Source: Methylobacterium amylolyticum (GTDB lineage Bacteria > Pseudomonadota > Alphaproteobacteria > Rhizobiales > Beijerinckiaceae). From it: a stretch of DNA of 64,000 nt. The stretch is taken from assembly GCF_030700245.1 (NCBI RefSeq), contig NZ_JAUYZI010000028.1, positions 1-64,000 of the forward strand, written 5' to 3'. Of this stretch, positions 41,628 through 50,652 are shown in pieces. How positions within the stretch are numbered: the stretch's first letter is position 1; every line of letters starts with the position of its first letter. The position numbers and the translations under genes were made by a program. The notes under the pieces were generated by a model that saw only the letters and a list, made by a program, of their open reading frames with translations, was not told where the DNA came from and did no database searches.

Positions 41628-42584
41628 TCAGCCCAGCACCCGGATCGGCGCCCCGGCGAGCCACGCCTCGATGTCCTCCACGGCCTGCGTGAAGTAGGTC
41701 CGGTAGTTGTCCCGCGAGACGTAGCCGAGATGCGGGGTCGCCAGCACGTTCGGCAGCCGCCGGAACGGGCTGTCGGCGGGCAGCGGCTCGGCCTCGAACA
41801 CGTCGAGCCCGGCGCCGGCGATCCGGCCCGCTTCCAGCGCCCGCACCAGGGCGGCCTGATCGACGAGGCCGGCCCGGGAGGTGTTGATCAGGAGGGCGCC
41901 GGGCTTCATCCGGCCGAACTCGGCCTCGCCGAGGATGCCGCGGCTGCGCGCGCCCAGCACGAGGTGAAGGCTGAGCACGTCGGCGGCCTCGCACAGGGCC
42001 TCCTTCGAGGCTGCGCGCTCGACCCCGATCTCGGCCGCGCGCGCGTCGGTGAGGTTCGGGCTCCAGGCCACGACCCGCATGCCGAAGGCCTGGCCGATCC
42101 CGGCGACCCGCGCCCCGATCTTGCCGAGGCCGAGGAGCCCCAGCGTCGCCCCGGCGAGGTCGGTGCCGACCGTGCTCTGCCAGGGGCCGTTGGCGCGCAG
42201 GGCCGCGCCCTCGGCCGCGAGGTGGCGGGCGAGGGCGAGGATCAGCGCCCAGGTCAGCTCGGTCGGCGGGGACGGGCTCGAATCGGTGCCGCTGACCGTG
42301 ATCCCCCGGGCGCCGGCGGCGGCCACGTCGATCGCCGCGTTGCGCGGGCCGCTGGTGACGAGGAGCTTCAGCCGCGGCAGCCGCGCCAGCAGGTCGGCCG
42401 GGAACGGCGTGCGCTCGCGCATCGCCACCAGGATCTCCGCGTGCCCGATCCGGGCGACGAGGTCGTCCCGGTCCGCGATTCGCTCGCGGAGCACCGAGAC
42501 CGCGACGCGGTCGGCGAGCCGCGACCAGTCGGCGAAGCCGAGCGCCGCGTTCTGGTAGTCGTCGAGAATCAGGCAGGTCAGCAT
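41628..42584 (-). CDS. D-isomer-specific 2-hydroxyacid dehydrogenase family protein (318 aa)
   Basis: The NAD-binding block GATLGLLGLGKIGARVAGIGQ and the signature INTSRAGLVDQAALVRALEAGRIAGAGLDVF are clear, as are the catalytic Arg in TSGPRNAAIDV, Glu in DVFEAEPL and His in NVLATPHLGYVS. Family members reduce 2-keto acids or oxidise phosphoglycerate or D-lactate. It lies 106 nt downstream of the dihydroxyacetone kinase gene on the same strand, so joint transcription is possible. The substrate is not evident. Confidence 0.88.
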   Translation of the reverse strand: MLTCLILDDYQNAALGFADWSRLADRVAVSVLRERIADRDDLVARIGHAEILVAMRERTPFPADLLARLPRLKLLVTSGPRNAAIDVAAAGARGITVSGTDSSPSPPTELTWALILALARHLAAEGAALRANGPWQSTVGTDLAGATLGLLGLGKIGARVAGIGQAFGMRVVAWSPNLTDARAAEIGVERAASKEALCEAADVLSLHLVLGARSRGILGEAEFGRMKPGALLINTSRAGLVDQAALVRALEAGRIAGAGLDVFEAEPLPADSPFRRLPNVLATPHLGYVSRDNYRTYFTQAVEDIEAWLAGAPIRVLG

Positions 42585-42690
42585 CGCCGGCTCGTGGTCC
42601 CGGGGCCTCTCGGAGCGCGCGGCTCCGGCCCCCGGCGGGTGCGCCCCGGCCCCGCGAGGTAGGCCGCGGGGCGCGCCGGTCAATCGCCGC

Positions 42691-44331
42691 TCAGGTGGCG
42701 GCGAGCGCCGCGAAGGCCGCGGCAACGGCGGCCGCGCCGGGATCCTCGACGCCCGCGAGGTCGCCGGCGGCGAGGTAGCTGGACCGCCCGGTGGCGGCGC
42801 GCGCCATCCCGGCGGTCGCCGCGGCACCGGCCCGGGCGGCCTCGGCCGCCGCCGCCAGCCCGCCGGTCCGCAGGGCGTCGAGCGCCGGTACCAGGGCGTC
42901 GAGCAGGGTACGGTCGCCCGGCGCCGCGCCGCCGTAGCCGCGCACCCGCGCCACGCCCTCGGCCCAGGCCTCCGGCCAGCCCGCGCCGGAGGCCAGCGCG
43001 GCGCCCGCGGCCGAGAAGAAGATCGAGGCGAGGACGCCGCTCGACCCGCCGGCCGCGCGGCCGATCCGCTCGGCCAGCGCCCGGGCAAGCGCCGGCGGGT
43101 CGGCCTGCGGCAGCCGGTCGAGGTCGGCCAGCACCGCCCTTGCGGCCCCGGCGAAGGTGGTGCCGGTGTCGCCATCGCCGACCCGGGCGTCGAGGGCGTT
43201 GAGCTCGGCCTCCGCCGCCACGAGCGCCCGCGCGGCGGCGGCGATCCGGCCTGCCACGACGGGATCGGCGGAGGGCGCGAAGGCCTCGCGCTCCAGCCCC
43301 GCCGGCAGGGCGCGCAGGACCGGCGCGGCGACCGGCACCGCCCGCGGCCAGGCCGGCACCGGGACGGCGGCGGTCAGCGCCGCCTCCAACGCGTCGTCGA
43401 GGGGCAGGAACGAGAGCGAGGCGCCGTGCATGTCGAGCGCCGTCATCGCCGGGGCCGGGCCGAGCAGCAGCCGCACGCGGCGGCCGAGATCGGTGGCGAG
43501 CACGGCCCGGGTCAGCACCTGCATCTCCAGGGCGGTCGTCGCCCCGAGGTTGTTCACGAGCAGTGCGAGGCGCTCCGCCCCGGCGACCGGCGCGGTGAAG
43601 CGCTCCGTCATCAGCCGGGCGAGGTCCCGGGCCGGCGGCAGGGCGATCCGCTCGGCGCCGGGCTCGCCGTGGATGCCGAGGCCGAGTTCCGCCTGCCCCG
43701 CGGCGAGACGCTCCGCCCGGGGCGAGCCGGGGATGGTGGCGGTGGACACCGCGATGCCCAGCGACTGGGCGGACGCCGCGGCGCGGCGGGCGAGCGTCGC
43801 GACCTCATCCAGCGGCAGGCCCGATTCGGCGGCGTGGCCCGCGATCTTGTGCACGAACAGCGTGCCGGCGATCCCGCGCGGCTGGCGCGCCTCCGGCAGG
43901 GCGATGTCGTCGGCGACCAGCACGGTCTCGACCTTGAGGCCGCGGCCGCGCGCCCGCTCGGCGGCGAGCCCGAAATTCAGGCGGTCGCCCGCGTAGTTCT
44001 TGACCACCAGGAGGCAGCCGGCCGGTCCGGTCACCGCCAGGATTCCGGCGAGCACCGCGTCGACGGACGGCGAGGCGAACACGTCGCCGCACACCGCGGC
44101 GCTGAGCAGGCCCGGCCCGACGAGGCCGGCATGGGCGGGCTCGTGCCCGGAGCCGCCGCCGGAGACCACGGCCACCCGTCCGGGGTCGGGCTCGGCGCGC
44201 ACCACGACGCGGATCTCGGGGTCGCCGTCGAGCCGCGCCAGCCGCCCGCCGCCGGCGGCCAGCAGGCCGTCGATCGCGTCGTTGACGAGGGTGTCGCGCG
44301 CGTCGATGAAGTGGGTCGCGGAGCCGCCCAT
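42691..44331 (-). CDS. Dihydroxyacetone kinase, DhaK-DhaL fusion (546 aa)
   Basis: Residues about 1-330 form the DhaK domain: FIDARDTLVNDAIDGLLAAG, VVSGGGSGHEPAHAGLVGPG and GLGIHGEPGAER with the substrate-binding His. After a short linker, residues about 360-546 are the DhaL domain with the ADP/Mg motif LDARVGDGDTGTTFAGAARA and GGSSGVLASIFF. Fused forms use ATP directly, unlike the phosphotransferase-dependent E. coli enzyme. The substrate is dihydroxyacetone or a related triose. The ATG at 44331 follows GGGAGG. Confidence 0.93.
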   Translation of the reverse strand: MGGSATHFIDARDTLVNDAIDGLLAAGGGRLARLDGDPEIRVVVRAEPDPGRVAVVSGGGSGHEPAHAGLVGPGLLSAAVCGDVFASPSVDAVLAGILAVTGPAGCLLVVKNYAGDRLNFGLAAERARGRGLKVETVLVADDIALPEARQPRGIAGTLFVHKIAGHAAESGLPLDEVATLARRAAASAQSLGIAVSTATIPGSPRAERLAAGQAELGLGIHGEPGAERIALPPARDLARLMTERFTAPVAGAERLALLVNNLGATTALEMQVLTRAVLATDLGRRVRLLLGPAPAMTALDMHGASLSFLPLDDALEAALTAAVPVPAWPRAVPVAAPVLRALPAGLEREAFAPSADPVVAGRIAAAARALVAAEAELNALDARVGDGDTGTTFAGAARAVLADLDRLPQADPPALARALAERIGRAAGGSSGVLASIFFSAAGAALASGAGWPEAWAEGVARVRGYGGAAPGDRTLLDALVPALDALRTGGLAAAAEAARAGAAATAGMARAATGRSSYLAAGDLAGVEDPGAAAVAAAFAALAAT

Positions 44332-44612
44332 GCCCTGTCCTCCCGGTGCCGGCCGCGACGCGCGGCCCGGCCCGCATGCTTGGGCGCCCGGGCGGTCGCT
44401 GGCAACGGGTCCCGGGACGGGAACCGCGAAGCGGCTACACGGTCCGCGTGCCGGACGCGGGGATCGCCGCACCGCGTCGAGGGCCCGACCCCCACCCGGC
44501 CGTAACCGCTCGTTAACCGCGCATTGATCACGTGCGGGATACCTCGGGCGGCCATGGCCGTCCCCCGGCTGGCGCGGGTCCTCGCGGACAGCCAAGCAGC
44601 GGAGCGCCGCGG

Positions 44613-44945
44613 ATGCGCGCACTGGCCCTGACCGTTCTCCTGGTCCTCGCCGCCGGCCCGGTCCGCGCGGCCACGGCCGACCTGCCGGCCCTGGAGGCGG
44701 CCTGGCACGGCTGCCTGCGCGAGGCCTACGCCCAGCCGATGGCCGGCCACGGCAGGCAGGCCCGGGAGCGGACCGCGCTCGCCGCGTGCAGGGCGCAGGA
44801 GGACGCCTACGTCATGGCCCTGATGGCGGCGCGCGCCGATCGGTCCGAGTTGCGCGTGCTGGCCTGGGCCCAGACCTGGGCCAATTCGGTCACCGCCTAC
44901 GTGATCGATCCGGTCGCGGCCTGGATCGCGTCGCTGAAGCGCTGA
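44613..44945 (+). CDS. Small secreted protein, lysozyme-inhibitor-like context unknown (110 aa)
   Basis: MRALALTVLLVLAAGPVRAA is a clean Sec signal peptide. The mature part (about 90 residues) contains a pair of cysteines (HGCLREAY and LAACRAQE) that may form a disulfide, and is otherwise helical. I do not recognise a named family. It is preceded by about 280 nt of non-coding sequence that separates it from the divergent kinase gene. Confidence 0.6.
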   Translation: MRALALTVLLVLAAGPVRAATADLPALEAAWHGCLREAYAQPMAGHGRQARERTALAACRAQEDAYVMALMAARADRSELRVLAWAQTWANSVTAYVIDPVAAWIASLKR

Positions 44946-45124
44946 GCGGACCCGCACCCCAGGGCCCTGCCAGCCGGCCGATCCTGCGGCCGCCGCGGAC
45001 CCATGAACCGCGCGGGGTCCAGCGTGAACGGGCCGTTTACCGCGTGTGCGCAATTGCCCGGGCCGCCGCGATCCCGCCACGATCGAGGATCGTTCTATCG
45101 GGACCGCCACGGAGACGCGCCGCG

Positions 45125-45199
45125 ATGCTGATCCTCAACCCGCTCACCGGCCAGATGGTCGAGGTCCGCGTGCCGCGTCCGCAGCAGAAGGGCGCCTGA
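45125..45199 (+). CDS. Candidate microprotein (24 aa)
   Basis: A short frame encoding MLILNPLTGQMVEVRVPRPQ and four more residues, with GGAG ten bases upstream of the ATG. The product has no membrane segment and looks like a small beta hairpin followed by a basic tail. The composition is unlike the surrounding random frames, which are Arg/Ala/Gly-rich. It may be a real microprotein or a chance frame. Confidence 0.35.
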   Translation: MLILNPLTGQMVEVRVPRPQQKGA

Positions 45200-45368
45200 C
45201 GCGGGGACGCTCGGGCCGGGGAGCCCCCCGGTCGCCGGTGCTCCGTCGGCGGACCTGTATCCGCGCCCCGAACGGACCTTGCGGCCGCCGCGAGCATTGC
45301 TGTCCGGGATCGCGCCGCCGCCGAACTCTGCCCTACGACCGCCGCGGTCGTGGTTGCAGACTGAATTC

Positions 45369-46892
45369 ATGCTTCGGACCGCCCTCGCCCTGATCGCCTG
45401 CCTCGCCCTCCTCGCCGGGGCGGGGCCCGCGGCGGCCGAGACGCGCGTCGCCCTGGTGATCGGCAACGCGGCCTACGCCGCCGCCCCCCGCCTGCCGAAT
45501 ACCGGCCGCGACGCGGCCGCTGTCGCCGAGGTCCTGCGCGCCACCGGGTTCCGGACCGTCACGCTCGCGCCCGATCTCGGCCGCGCCGCGCTGATCGCGG
45601 CCCTCAATGCCTTCTCCGAGCAGGCCGAGCGCGCCGACTGGGCTCTGGTCTACTTCGCCGGCCACGGCGTCGAGATCGGCGGCACCAACTACCTCGTGCC
45701 GGTGGACGCGCGCCTGAAGAGCGACCGCGACATCGGCGACGAGGCGGTGGCCCTCGACCGGGTGCTGGAGGCGATCGAGCCGGCGCGCAAGCTGCGGCTC
45801 GTGATCCTCGACGCCTGCCGGGACAACCCCTTCCTCACGACGATGCGGCGGACGCTGGCCACGCGCTCGGTCGGGCAGGGCCTCGCGCGCGTCGAGCCGG
45901 AGGGCGGCACCCTGATCGCCTTCGCCGCCAAGCACGGCCAGACCGCGCTGGACGGCGAGGGCCGGAACGGCCCGTTCGTGGAGGCCCTGGTCCGGCGCGT
46001 CCGCACCCCCGGGCTCGAGATCAGCAAGCTGTTCCGCCTCGTCCACGACGACGTGGTGGCCGCGACCGGCCGGCGGCAGCACCCGCACGTCTACGGCTCG
46101 CTGCCCGGCGACGACTTCTTCTTCCTGCCGGGCACCGCCCAGCCGCCGCCCGTGGCCGAGGCCGCGCCCCCGCCGGTCCGGATCGCCGCCCTGCCCCCGG
46201 CGGTCGCGCCGACGGTGGTCGCGCCAAAGGTCGTCGCGCCGACGGTCGTCGCGCCACCTGCCGAGGCGCCGCTCCACCGCAACAATCCGCCGGTCAACGG
46301 CCCGCTCGTCGGCTTCAGCCGCAGCAACGCGGGCTGGACGGCGAGCGTGTCGCTGCCGGAGCCGGCGCTCGCCCTATCGTGGCGCCTCGGCGAGACGGGG
46401 GCCTTCCGCGAGACCGGCCTGCTCGACGCCGTCGACCAGCGCACCGGCCGGCGGGTGCCCAATCCCGCCATCGCGCTTGGCGCCGACGTGCCGGCGGGGG
46501 TGCTGGAGGTCCGCTACGTCGATGCCGGCGGCGCGACCGTCGGACCGTTCCCAATCGCGTTCGATCCGCCGGCCGCGCTGCGCCGGGACCAGCGCCGCAT
46601 GATCGAGATGGCGGCCGGGGGCTGGCTGTCGTTCCGGTCGTTCAACGGCGTGCTGCTCTACTTCACGCCGCTCGTCTCCTACCGCTGCGCCATCCGGGAA
46701 TTGCGGATCGGCCTCGACCGGGCCGAGCCGGACCGCGTCGTGGCGCTGCCGCCCTGCGACGAGGCCAACCCGTTCGCCGTCCCCGGCACCTTCGTGCCCT
46801 ATCTCAAGGCGCCCGAGGCCACCCGCGCGGCCTCGGCGCAGATCGTCTACACGGACGGGACGGTCTCGCCGGTCCAGCACTTCCGGCGCTGA
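45369..46892 (+). CDS. Secreted caspase-fold (peptidase C14) protein (507 aa)
   Basis: After a signal peptide (MLRTALALIACLALLAGAGP, cleavage near AAA-ET) comes a p20-like caspase domain: TRVALVIGNAAYAAAPRLPN, catalytic His99 in VYFAGHGVEIGGTNY and catalytic Cys150 in LRLVILDACRDNPF. A Pro/Val-rich linker with a 15-bp repeat joins it to a C-terminal beta-rich region (residues about 320-507) with two cysteines (SYRCAIREL and LPPCDEA). Bacterial metacaspase-like proteins of this type are common in alphaproteobacteria; their substrates are unknown. Export makes a cell-death or phage-defence role inside the cytoplasm unlikely. Confidence 0.88.
   Translation: MLRTALALIACLALLAGAGPAAAETRVALVIGNAAYAAAPRLPNTGRDAAAVAEVLRATGFRTVTLAPDLGRAALIAALNAFSEQAERADWALVYFAGHGVEIGGTNYLVPVDARLKSDRDIGDEAVALDRVLEAIEPARKLRLVILDACRDNPFLTTMRRTLATRSVGQGLARVEPEGGTLIAFAAKHGQTALDGEGRNGPFVEALVRRVRTPGLEISKLFRLVHDDVVAATGRRQHPHVYGSLPGDDFFFLPGTAQPPPVAEAAPPPVRIAALPPAVAPTVVAPKVVAPTVVAPPAEAPLHRNNPPVNGPLVGFSRSNAGWTASVSLPEPALALSWRLGETGAFRETGLLDAVDQRTGRRVPNPAIALGADVPAGVLEVRYVDAGGATVGPFPIAFDPPAALRRDQRRMIEMAAGGWLSFRSFNGVLLYFTPLVSYRCAIRELRIGLDRAEPDRVVALPPCDEANPFAVPGTFVPYLKAPEATRAASAQIVYTDGTVSPVQHFRR
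46203..46255 (+). repeat. 15-bp tandem repeat in the caspase-protein linker
   Basis: Units of 15 bp related to GTCGCGCCGACGGTG are repeated about 3.5 times, encoding a VAPTV-type repeat in the linker between the caspase domain and the C-terminal domain. Copy-number change would stay in frame. Confidence 0.75.
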
Positions 46893-46923
46893 TCGCGCTT
46901 CCCCCGCCTCGACAGGACGCAGC

Positions 46924-47478
46924 ATGCGGATCACGACCCACTTCCTCGGCCTCTGCCTCGGCGCCGCGCTGCTCGCGGGCGCGCCGACCTGGGATGCCCA
47001 CGCGCAGGGGGCGCCGCCGAAGCCCGGCGCGGCCGCCGCGCCGGATCCCGCCACCCTCAAAGCCGCCCGCGAGGCGGTCGCGGCGATGCAGGGCGACCGC
47101 ACCGCGACCCTCGGGGCGATGGCCGCCCCGATGACCGGCATGCTCCAGCAGATGGGGGTGAAGGAGCCCGACCGGGCGCAGGTGCTGGTGCAGGAGGTGG
47201 TGATGCCGACGCTCACCGCCCATTACGACGAGTTGCTCGACATCCAGGCCCGCGGCTTCGCGAGCGTGCTCAACAAGGACGACCTCCAGGCGATCTCGAC
47301 CTTCTACGCCTCCCCCGCCGGCAAGCGGCTGGCGGCGGCGCAGCCGCAGCTCGCGCAGGTGCAGATGACGGGCATGCAGCAGTGGATGCAGGCGGTGATG
47401 CCCGACATGCAGGGCAAGCTCGCCAAGGCGATCCAGGCGCACGGCTGGGGCCCGGGCGGGACGGCGAAGGCGCGCTGA
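46924..47478 (+). CDS. DUF2059 secreted protein (184 aa)
   Basis: A signal peptide (residues 1-27, ending AHA-QG) precedes an all-helical domain with YDELLDIQARGFASVLNKDDLQAISTFYASPAGKRLAAAQPQ, the typical DUF2059 block. These periplasmic proteins have no defined role. It lies 31 nt after the caspase-like gene on the same strand and may be in the same transcript. Confidence 0.83.
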   Translation: MRITTHFLGLCLGAALLAGAPTWDAHAQGAPPKPGAAAAPDPATLKAAREAVAAMQGDRTATLGAMAAPMTGMLQQMGVKEPDRAQVLVQEVVMPTLTAHYDELLDIQARGFASVLNKDDLQAISTFYASPAGKRLAAAQPQLAQVQMTGMQQWMQAVMPDMQGKLAKAIQAHGWGPGGTAKAR

Positions 47479-47491
47479 GCGGGCCCGGCCC

Positions 47492-48580
47492 TCAGGCACC
47501 CGGCGCGGCGGCCTCCGCGGCGCGGTGCCCGCAGGCGTAGCAGAAGCGCTCGAACGTGCTCTTGCGTTGGTCGCAGGCCGGGCAGCGCGCGTAGATGCCG
47601 AGGCCGCAATGCGGGCAGAAGTCGGCCTCGGGATTGGCGAGGTCGATCGGGCGCTCGCAGCCGGGGCAGACCTTCTTGGCGAGCCGCAGGAGCGCCTGAT
47701 CGACCGCGATCTCGGTGCGCCGCTCCTCGTCGGGCCGCGTCTCGGCGGCGCTCTGCCGCTCGCGGTAGGCGTGCAGCGCGCCGATCACCGCCCGGCCGAC
47801 GACCAGCGTGGCGACCGCGCCGACGCCGTACTGCACGTAGCCGCCGTAGCTCGGCATGTAGGGCACCAGCTCGACGAAGAAGGCGAAGGCCGCCGCCAGG
47901 GCGAAGCCCCAGACGAACGGCCAGTTGCGGGTGTGTCGGCGGCGCAGCAGCAGCCAGCCGGCGAGCGCCAGCAGCGGCAGGGTGAGCGCCAGCCGGTAGC
48001 CGAACACGCGCAGCTCCTGCCCGCGCTCGGCCGCGTCGAGCTTCTCCTGCGCCGCCGCCCGCCTCTCCGCGTCGGCGGCCTCCGCCGTCTCCGCCCGGTG
48101 CGACAGGTCGAGATCGGTGCGCGCCAGCCCTTCGAGCCGCTCCTCGACCGCGCGCTCGGCGGCCTTCAGCCCATCGAGCTGCTCGGTGCGCGCGACGAGG
48201 CCGGGATCCTGGTCGACGCGCTGGGTGCTGTCGCGGGTCTTGAGCCAGTTGGCGAAGGTCTCGCGCGCGGCCTCGGAGGCCGACCGGGCCGCCTCCAGGG
48301 CGAGCTGCGCCTGCTCCGCGCGGCGGCGGTTGTCGTCCAGCTCCCGGCGGATCCGCTTGAGCGCGTCCGCGGACGCCTCCGCCTGCGGCCGGTCGAGGAA
48401 CTGATCGAGGGTGTAGCGGCGCTCGACCTGCGGCAGGTCGCCGACGACGAGCGAGCCGAGGCCGATCAGGAAGCCGGCGAAGGCGAGGGCGACGAGCCAC
48501 AGGACGAGGGTGAAGGACCGCTCCGGCAGCCGCGTGCCGGACCTCACCGGCGGATCTCCCGAATCAGGACGGCGTGACAC
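47492..48580 (-). CDS. Membrane protein with coiled coil and C-terminal zinc ribbons (362 aa)
   Basis: One N-terminal membrane helix (LVLWLVALAFAGFLIGLGSL) is followed by a periplasmic coiled coil of about 140 residues, three more membrane helices, and a cytoplasmic tail with three CxxC pairs: KVCPGCERPID, DFCPHCGLGI and ARCPACDQRK, plus RFCYACGHR. This suggests a double zinc ribbon. The GTG at 48580 is the best available start. No family name is recognised; a role as membrane scaffold or stress protein is only a guess. Confidence 0.75.
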   Translation of the reverse strand: MSRRPDSGDPPVRSGTRLPERSFTLVLWLVALAFAGFLIGLGSLVVGDLPQVERRYTLDQFLDRPQAEASADALKRIRRELDDNRRRAEQAQLALEAARSASEAARETFANWLKTRDSTQRVDQDPGLVARTEQLDGLKAAERAVEERLEGLARTDLDLSHRAETAEAADAERRAAAQEKLDAAERGQELRVFGYRLALTLPLLALAGWLLLRRRHTRNWPFVWGFALAAAFAFFVELVPYMPSYGGYVQYGVGAVATLVVGRAVIGALHAYRERQSAAETRPDEERRTEIAVDQALLRLAKKVCPGCERPIDLANPEADFCPHCGLGIYARCPACDQRKSTFERFCYACGHRAAEAAAPGA

Positions 48581-48616
48581 ATCGCGGCGAACCCCTCCGA
48601 CTGCGCGGCCGCGACG

Positions 48617-50185
48617 CTAGAACACGCTGGGGGAAAGGGGAAACCCGTCCGGGTCTTCCGGGCGCCGGTCGGGCTCCCCGAACCACCGGCGCAGGGCGTC
48701 GTCGGGGCGGGAGGCTCCGTCGCCCACCCAGGCGACGACGCCGTCGGGGCGAACCAGGATCGCGCGCGCGCCCCAGGCCTCCGGGACGGCCGCACCCGCG
48801 CCGTAGCGGATCCGCGCGCCCCAGCGCCGGGCGGTGGCCTCCAGGGCGGCGGACGGCGCGACATCGAGGATCACGCCGCGGCCGGTCCGCAGGTGCTCGG
48901 CGAGCCGCGTCCCGTCGGCCAGGGCGAAATCGGGGGCGCTGCGCCCCAGAAGCGGATGGTCGTCGCCCAGATCGTAGCGCAGGCCGACGCCCCAGACGCG
49001 CTCGGCGAAGTAGGTCGCGCCGTCGCGGGTCTCGATCAGGTCGCGCACGATCGCTTCGAGCGCCCGCGAACTCGGGCTCGGCCGCATCAGCGCGACCTGC
49101 GCCCGCGACCAGTGGAGGACCTGCGCGGCCGCCGGGGCCCGCTCGCGCGCGTAGCTGTCGAGCAGGCCCGCCGGCGCGTCGCCGCGGAGGGTTGCGGCGA
49201 GCTTCCAGCCCAGGTTCATCGCGTCGCCGAGCCCGAGGTTGAGTCCCTGGCCGCCGAGCGGCGCGTGGACGTGCGCGGCGTCGCCGGCCAGCAGCACCCG
49301 GCCGGCCCGATAGGCGGTCGCCTGGAAGGCGCGATCGGTCCAGGTGGTCGCGCGTTCGAGCGCCGTCACGGCGACATCGGTGCCGGAGACCCGGCGCAGC
49401 ACCGCCTCGACATGCGCGCGGGTGATCGGCCGGGTCCGGTGGAAGGCGCCGCCGTCGAAATCGACCATCGCCAGCGTGCCGGGCGGCGCGAAGGTGTACA
49501 TGCCGGCCGCCGTGTAGCGCCGGCCGGCGGGGAGCGCGTCGGGATCGGCCAGTACGACCTGCGCGGAGTAGCCGGTGAACTCGGGGTCGGTGCCGGAAAA
49601 GCCGATGCCCGCCGCCTTGCGCACGGCGCTGCGGGCCCCGTCGCAGCCGACGAGCCAGCGGCCCCGGACCGTGGCGCCGCCCGCGCGGACGGTCACGCCG
49701 TCCTCCGCGGGCTCGACGCCGTCCACGCCGCAGCCGCGCCGGATCGCGACGCCGAGGGCTTCGGCGCGCGCCGCGAGAACGGTCTCCAGGTGCGCCATGT
49801 CGGTCGCGAGGATGCCGGCCGAGCCAGCGAGGCGATAGGGCCAGCGCCCGGCGTCGATGCGGTCGTGGAAGAATGGGATCCCGGCGAAATGGCCGCCCGG
49901 GCGCCGCCGCTGCCCGGTCCAGTGCGCGGTCGCCGGCCCGTCGCGTCCGGCCGCGCCGGCGTCGACGGCCTCCAGGAGACCGCGGCGGTCGAGGCTCTCC
50001 GCGGTCGGTACGGACAGCCCGCGCAGACCGAAGGGCAGCGCCTTGAACGGCGAGGCCGGGTCCTCCGCCTGTTCGAGGACCAGCACCGCGCATCCCGCGA
50101 GCCCCAGCTCACAGGCGAGGAACAGGCCGACCGGGCCGGCGCCGACGATCACGACATCACAGGAATCCGCAGGGGAAATGGGCAT
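48617..50185 (-). CDS. FAD-dependent monooxygenase, PheA/TetX-like (522 aa)
   Basis: Group A flavoprotein hydroxylase: Rossmann motif DVVIVGAGPVGLFLACELGLAG with Glu at the second strand end (VLVLEQAEDP), the DG motif LVGCDGARSAVRKAAG, and the second FAD motif VLLAGDAAHVHAPLGGQGLNLG. The C-terminal 120 residues are thioredoxin-like, as in phenol hydroxylase and rifampicin monooxygenase. It needs NAD(P)H and hydroxylates an aromatic substrate that cannot be identified. No regulator is adjacent. Confidence 0.88.
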   Translation of the reverse strand: MPISPADSCDVVIVGAGPVGLFLACELGLAGCAVLVLEQAEDPASPFKALPFGLRGLSVPTAESLDRRGLLEAVDAGAAGRDGPATAHWTGQRRRPGGHFAGIPFFHDRIDAGRWPYRLAGSAGILATDMAHLETVLAARAEALGVAIRRGCGVDGVEPAEDGVTVRAGGATVRGRWLVGCDGARSAVRKAAGIGFSGTDPEFTGYSAQVVLADPDALPAGRRYTAAGMYTFAPPGTLAMVDFDGGAFHRTRPITRAHVEAVLRRVSGTDVAVTALERATTWTDRAFQATAYRAGRVLLAGDAAHVHAPLGGQGLNLGLGDAMNLGWKLAATLRGDAPAGLLDSYARERAPAAAQVLHWSRAQVALMRPSPSSRALEAIVRDLIETRDGATYFAERVWGVGLRYDLGDDHPLLGRSAPDFALADGTRLAEHLRTGRGVILDVAPSAALEATARRWGARIRYGAGAAVPEAWGARAILVRPDGVVAWVGDGASRPDDALRRWFGEPDRRPEDPDGFPLSPSVF

Positions 50186-50474
50186 GGCTTCGCTCCGTCG
50201 TCGTCATTCGACCGGAGCGTTTCCCGGGCGTGGAATCCGCGCGGACGAACAACCGGGCGCATGACGCGCCACGTGTCCGTCGCGGGGATCTCGGGCCCGA
50301 GGCCAAAGACCAGAGCTTTCGTTACCGAAAGGACTTGGGCTTACCAGACCAAGTCTGCCTTTTCCGACGCGGCAAGCCTACCGCAACGGCGACCGGGCCG
50401 CAACGGCCGAGGTGAGGATCGCAGGGCTCCGACCTCGGGTTGACGCAGGCTTGGCAGCGGTGTTTGCGAGAGGC

Positions 50475-50619
50475 CCCGTCATTCCGGGACTGCGCAGCAG
50501 GGCCCGGAATCCAGAACCGCCCCAGCGTGCCAGGCATGGCGCAAGACCCGGCGCGCGAGACTCGGCATGGTCAGCGGTTCTGGATTCCGGGCTCGCCTGC
50601 GGCGCCCCGGAATGACGGG
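50475..50619. repeat. Nested perfect inverted repeat element (family D)
   Basis: Outer arms of 14 bp (CCCGTCATTCCGGG at 50475-50488 and its complement at 50606-50619) enclose inner arms of 19 bp (GCCCGGAATCCAGAACCGC at 50502-50520 and its complement at 50574-50592). All arms are perfect. The design is the same as element family A at 23544 but with a different sequence. One copy in this window. Confidence 0.85.
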
Positions 50620-50624
50620 CTGTG

Positions 50625-50652
50625 TGTGAGAGAGTCGATTACATCTCTCACA
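50625..50652. repeat. Short perfect hairpin beside the family D repeat
   Basis: TGTGAGAGA (50625-50633) and TCTCTCACA (50644-50652) are perfect 9-bp arms around a 10-nt loop, starting six bases after the family D element. Its role is unknown; it may be an operator or part of an extended repeat. Confidence 0.5.

Noticed and set aside
45369..46892. Caspase-fold protein as part of an anti-phage or abortive infection system
   Set aside because: It has a signal peptide and no adjacent sensor, nuclease or nucleotide cyclase gene, so the defence reading is not supported.
50310..50330. Small hairpin CTTTCG-TTAC-CGAAAG as terminator
   Set aside because: The stem is only six base pairs, there is no T-run, and no gene ends there on that strand.
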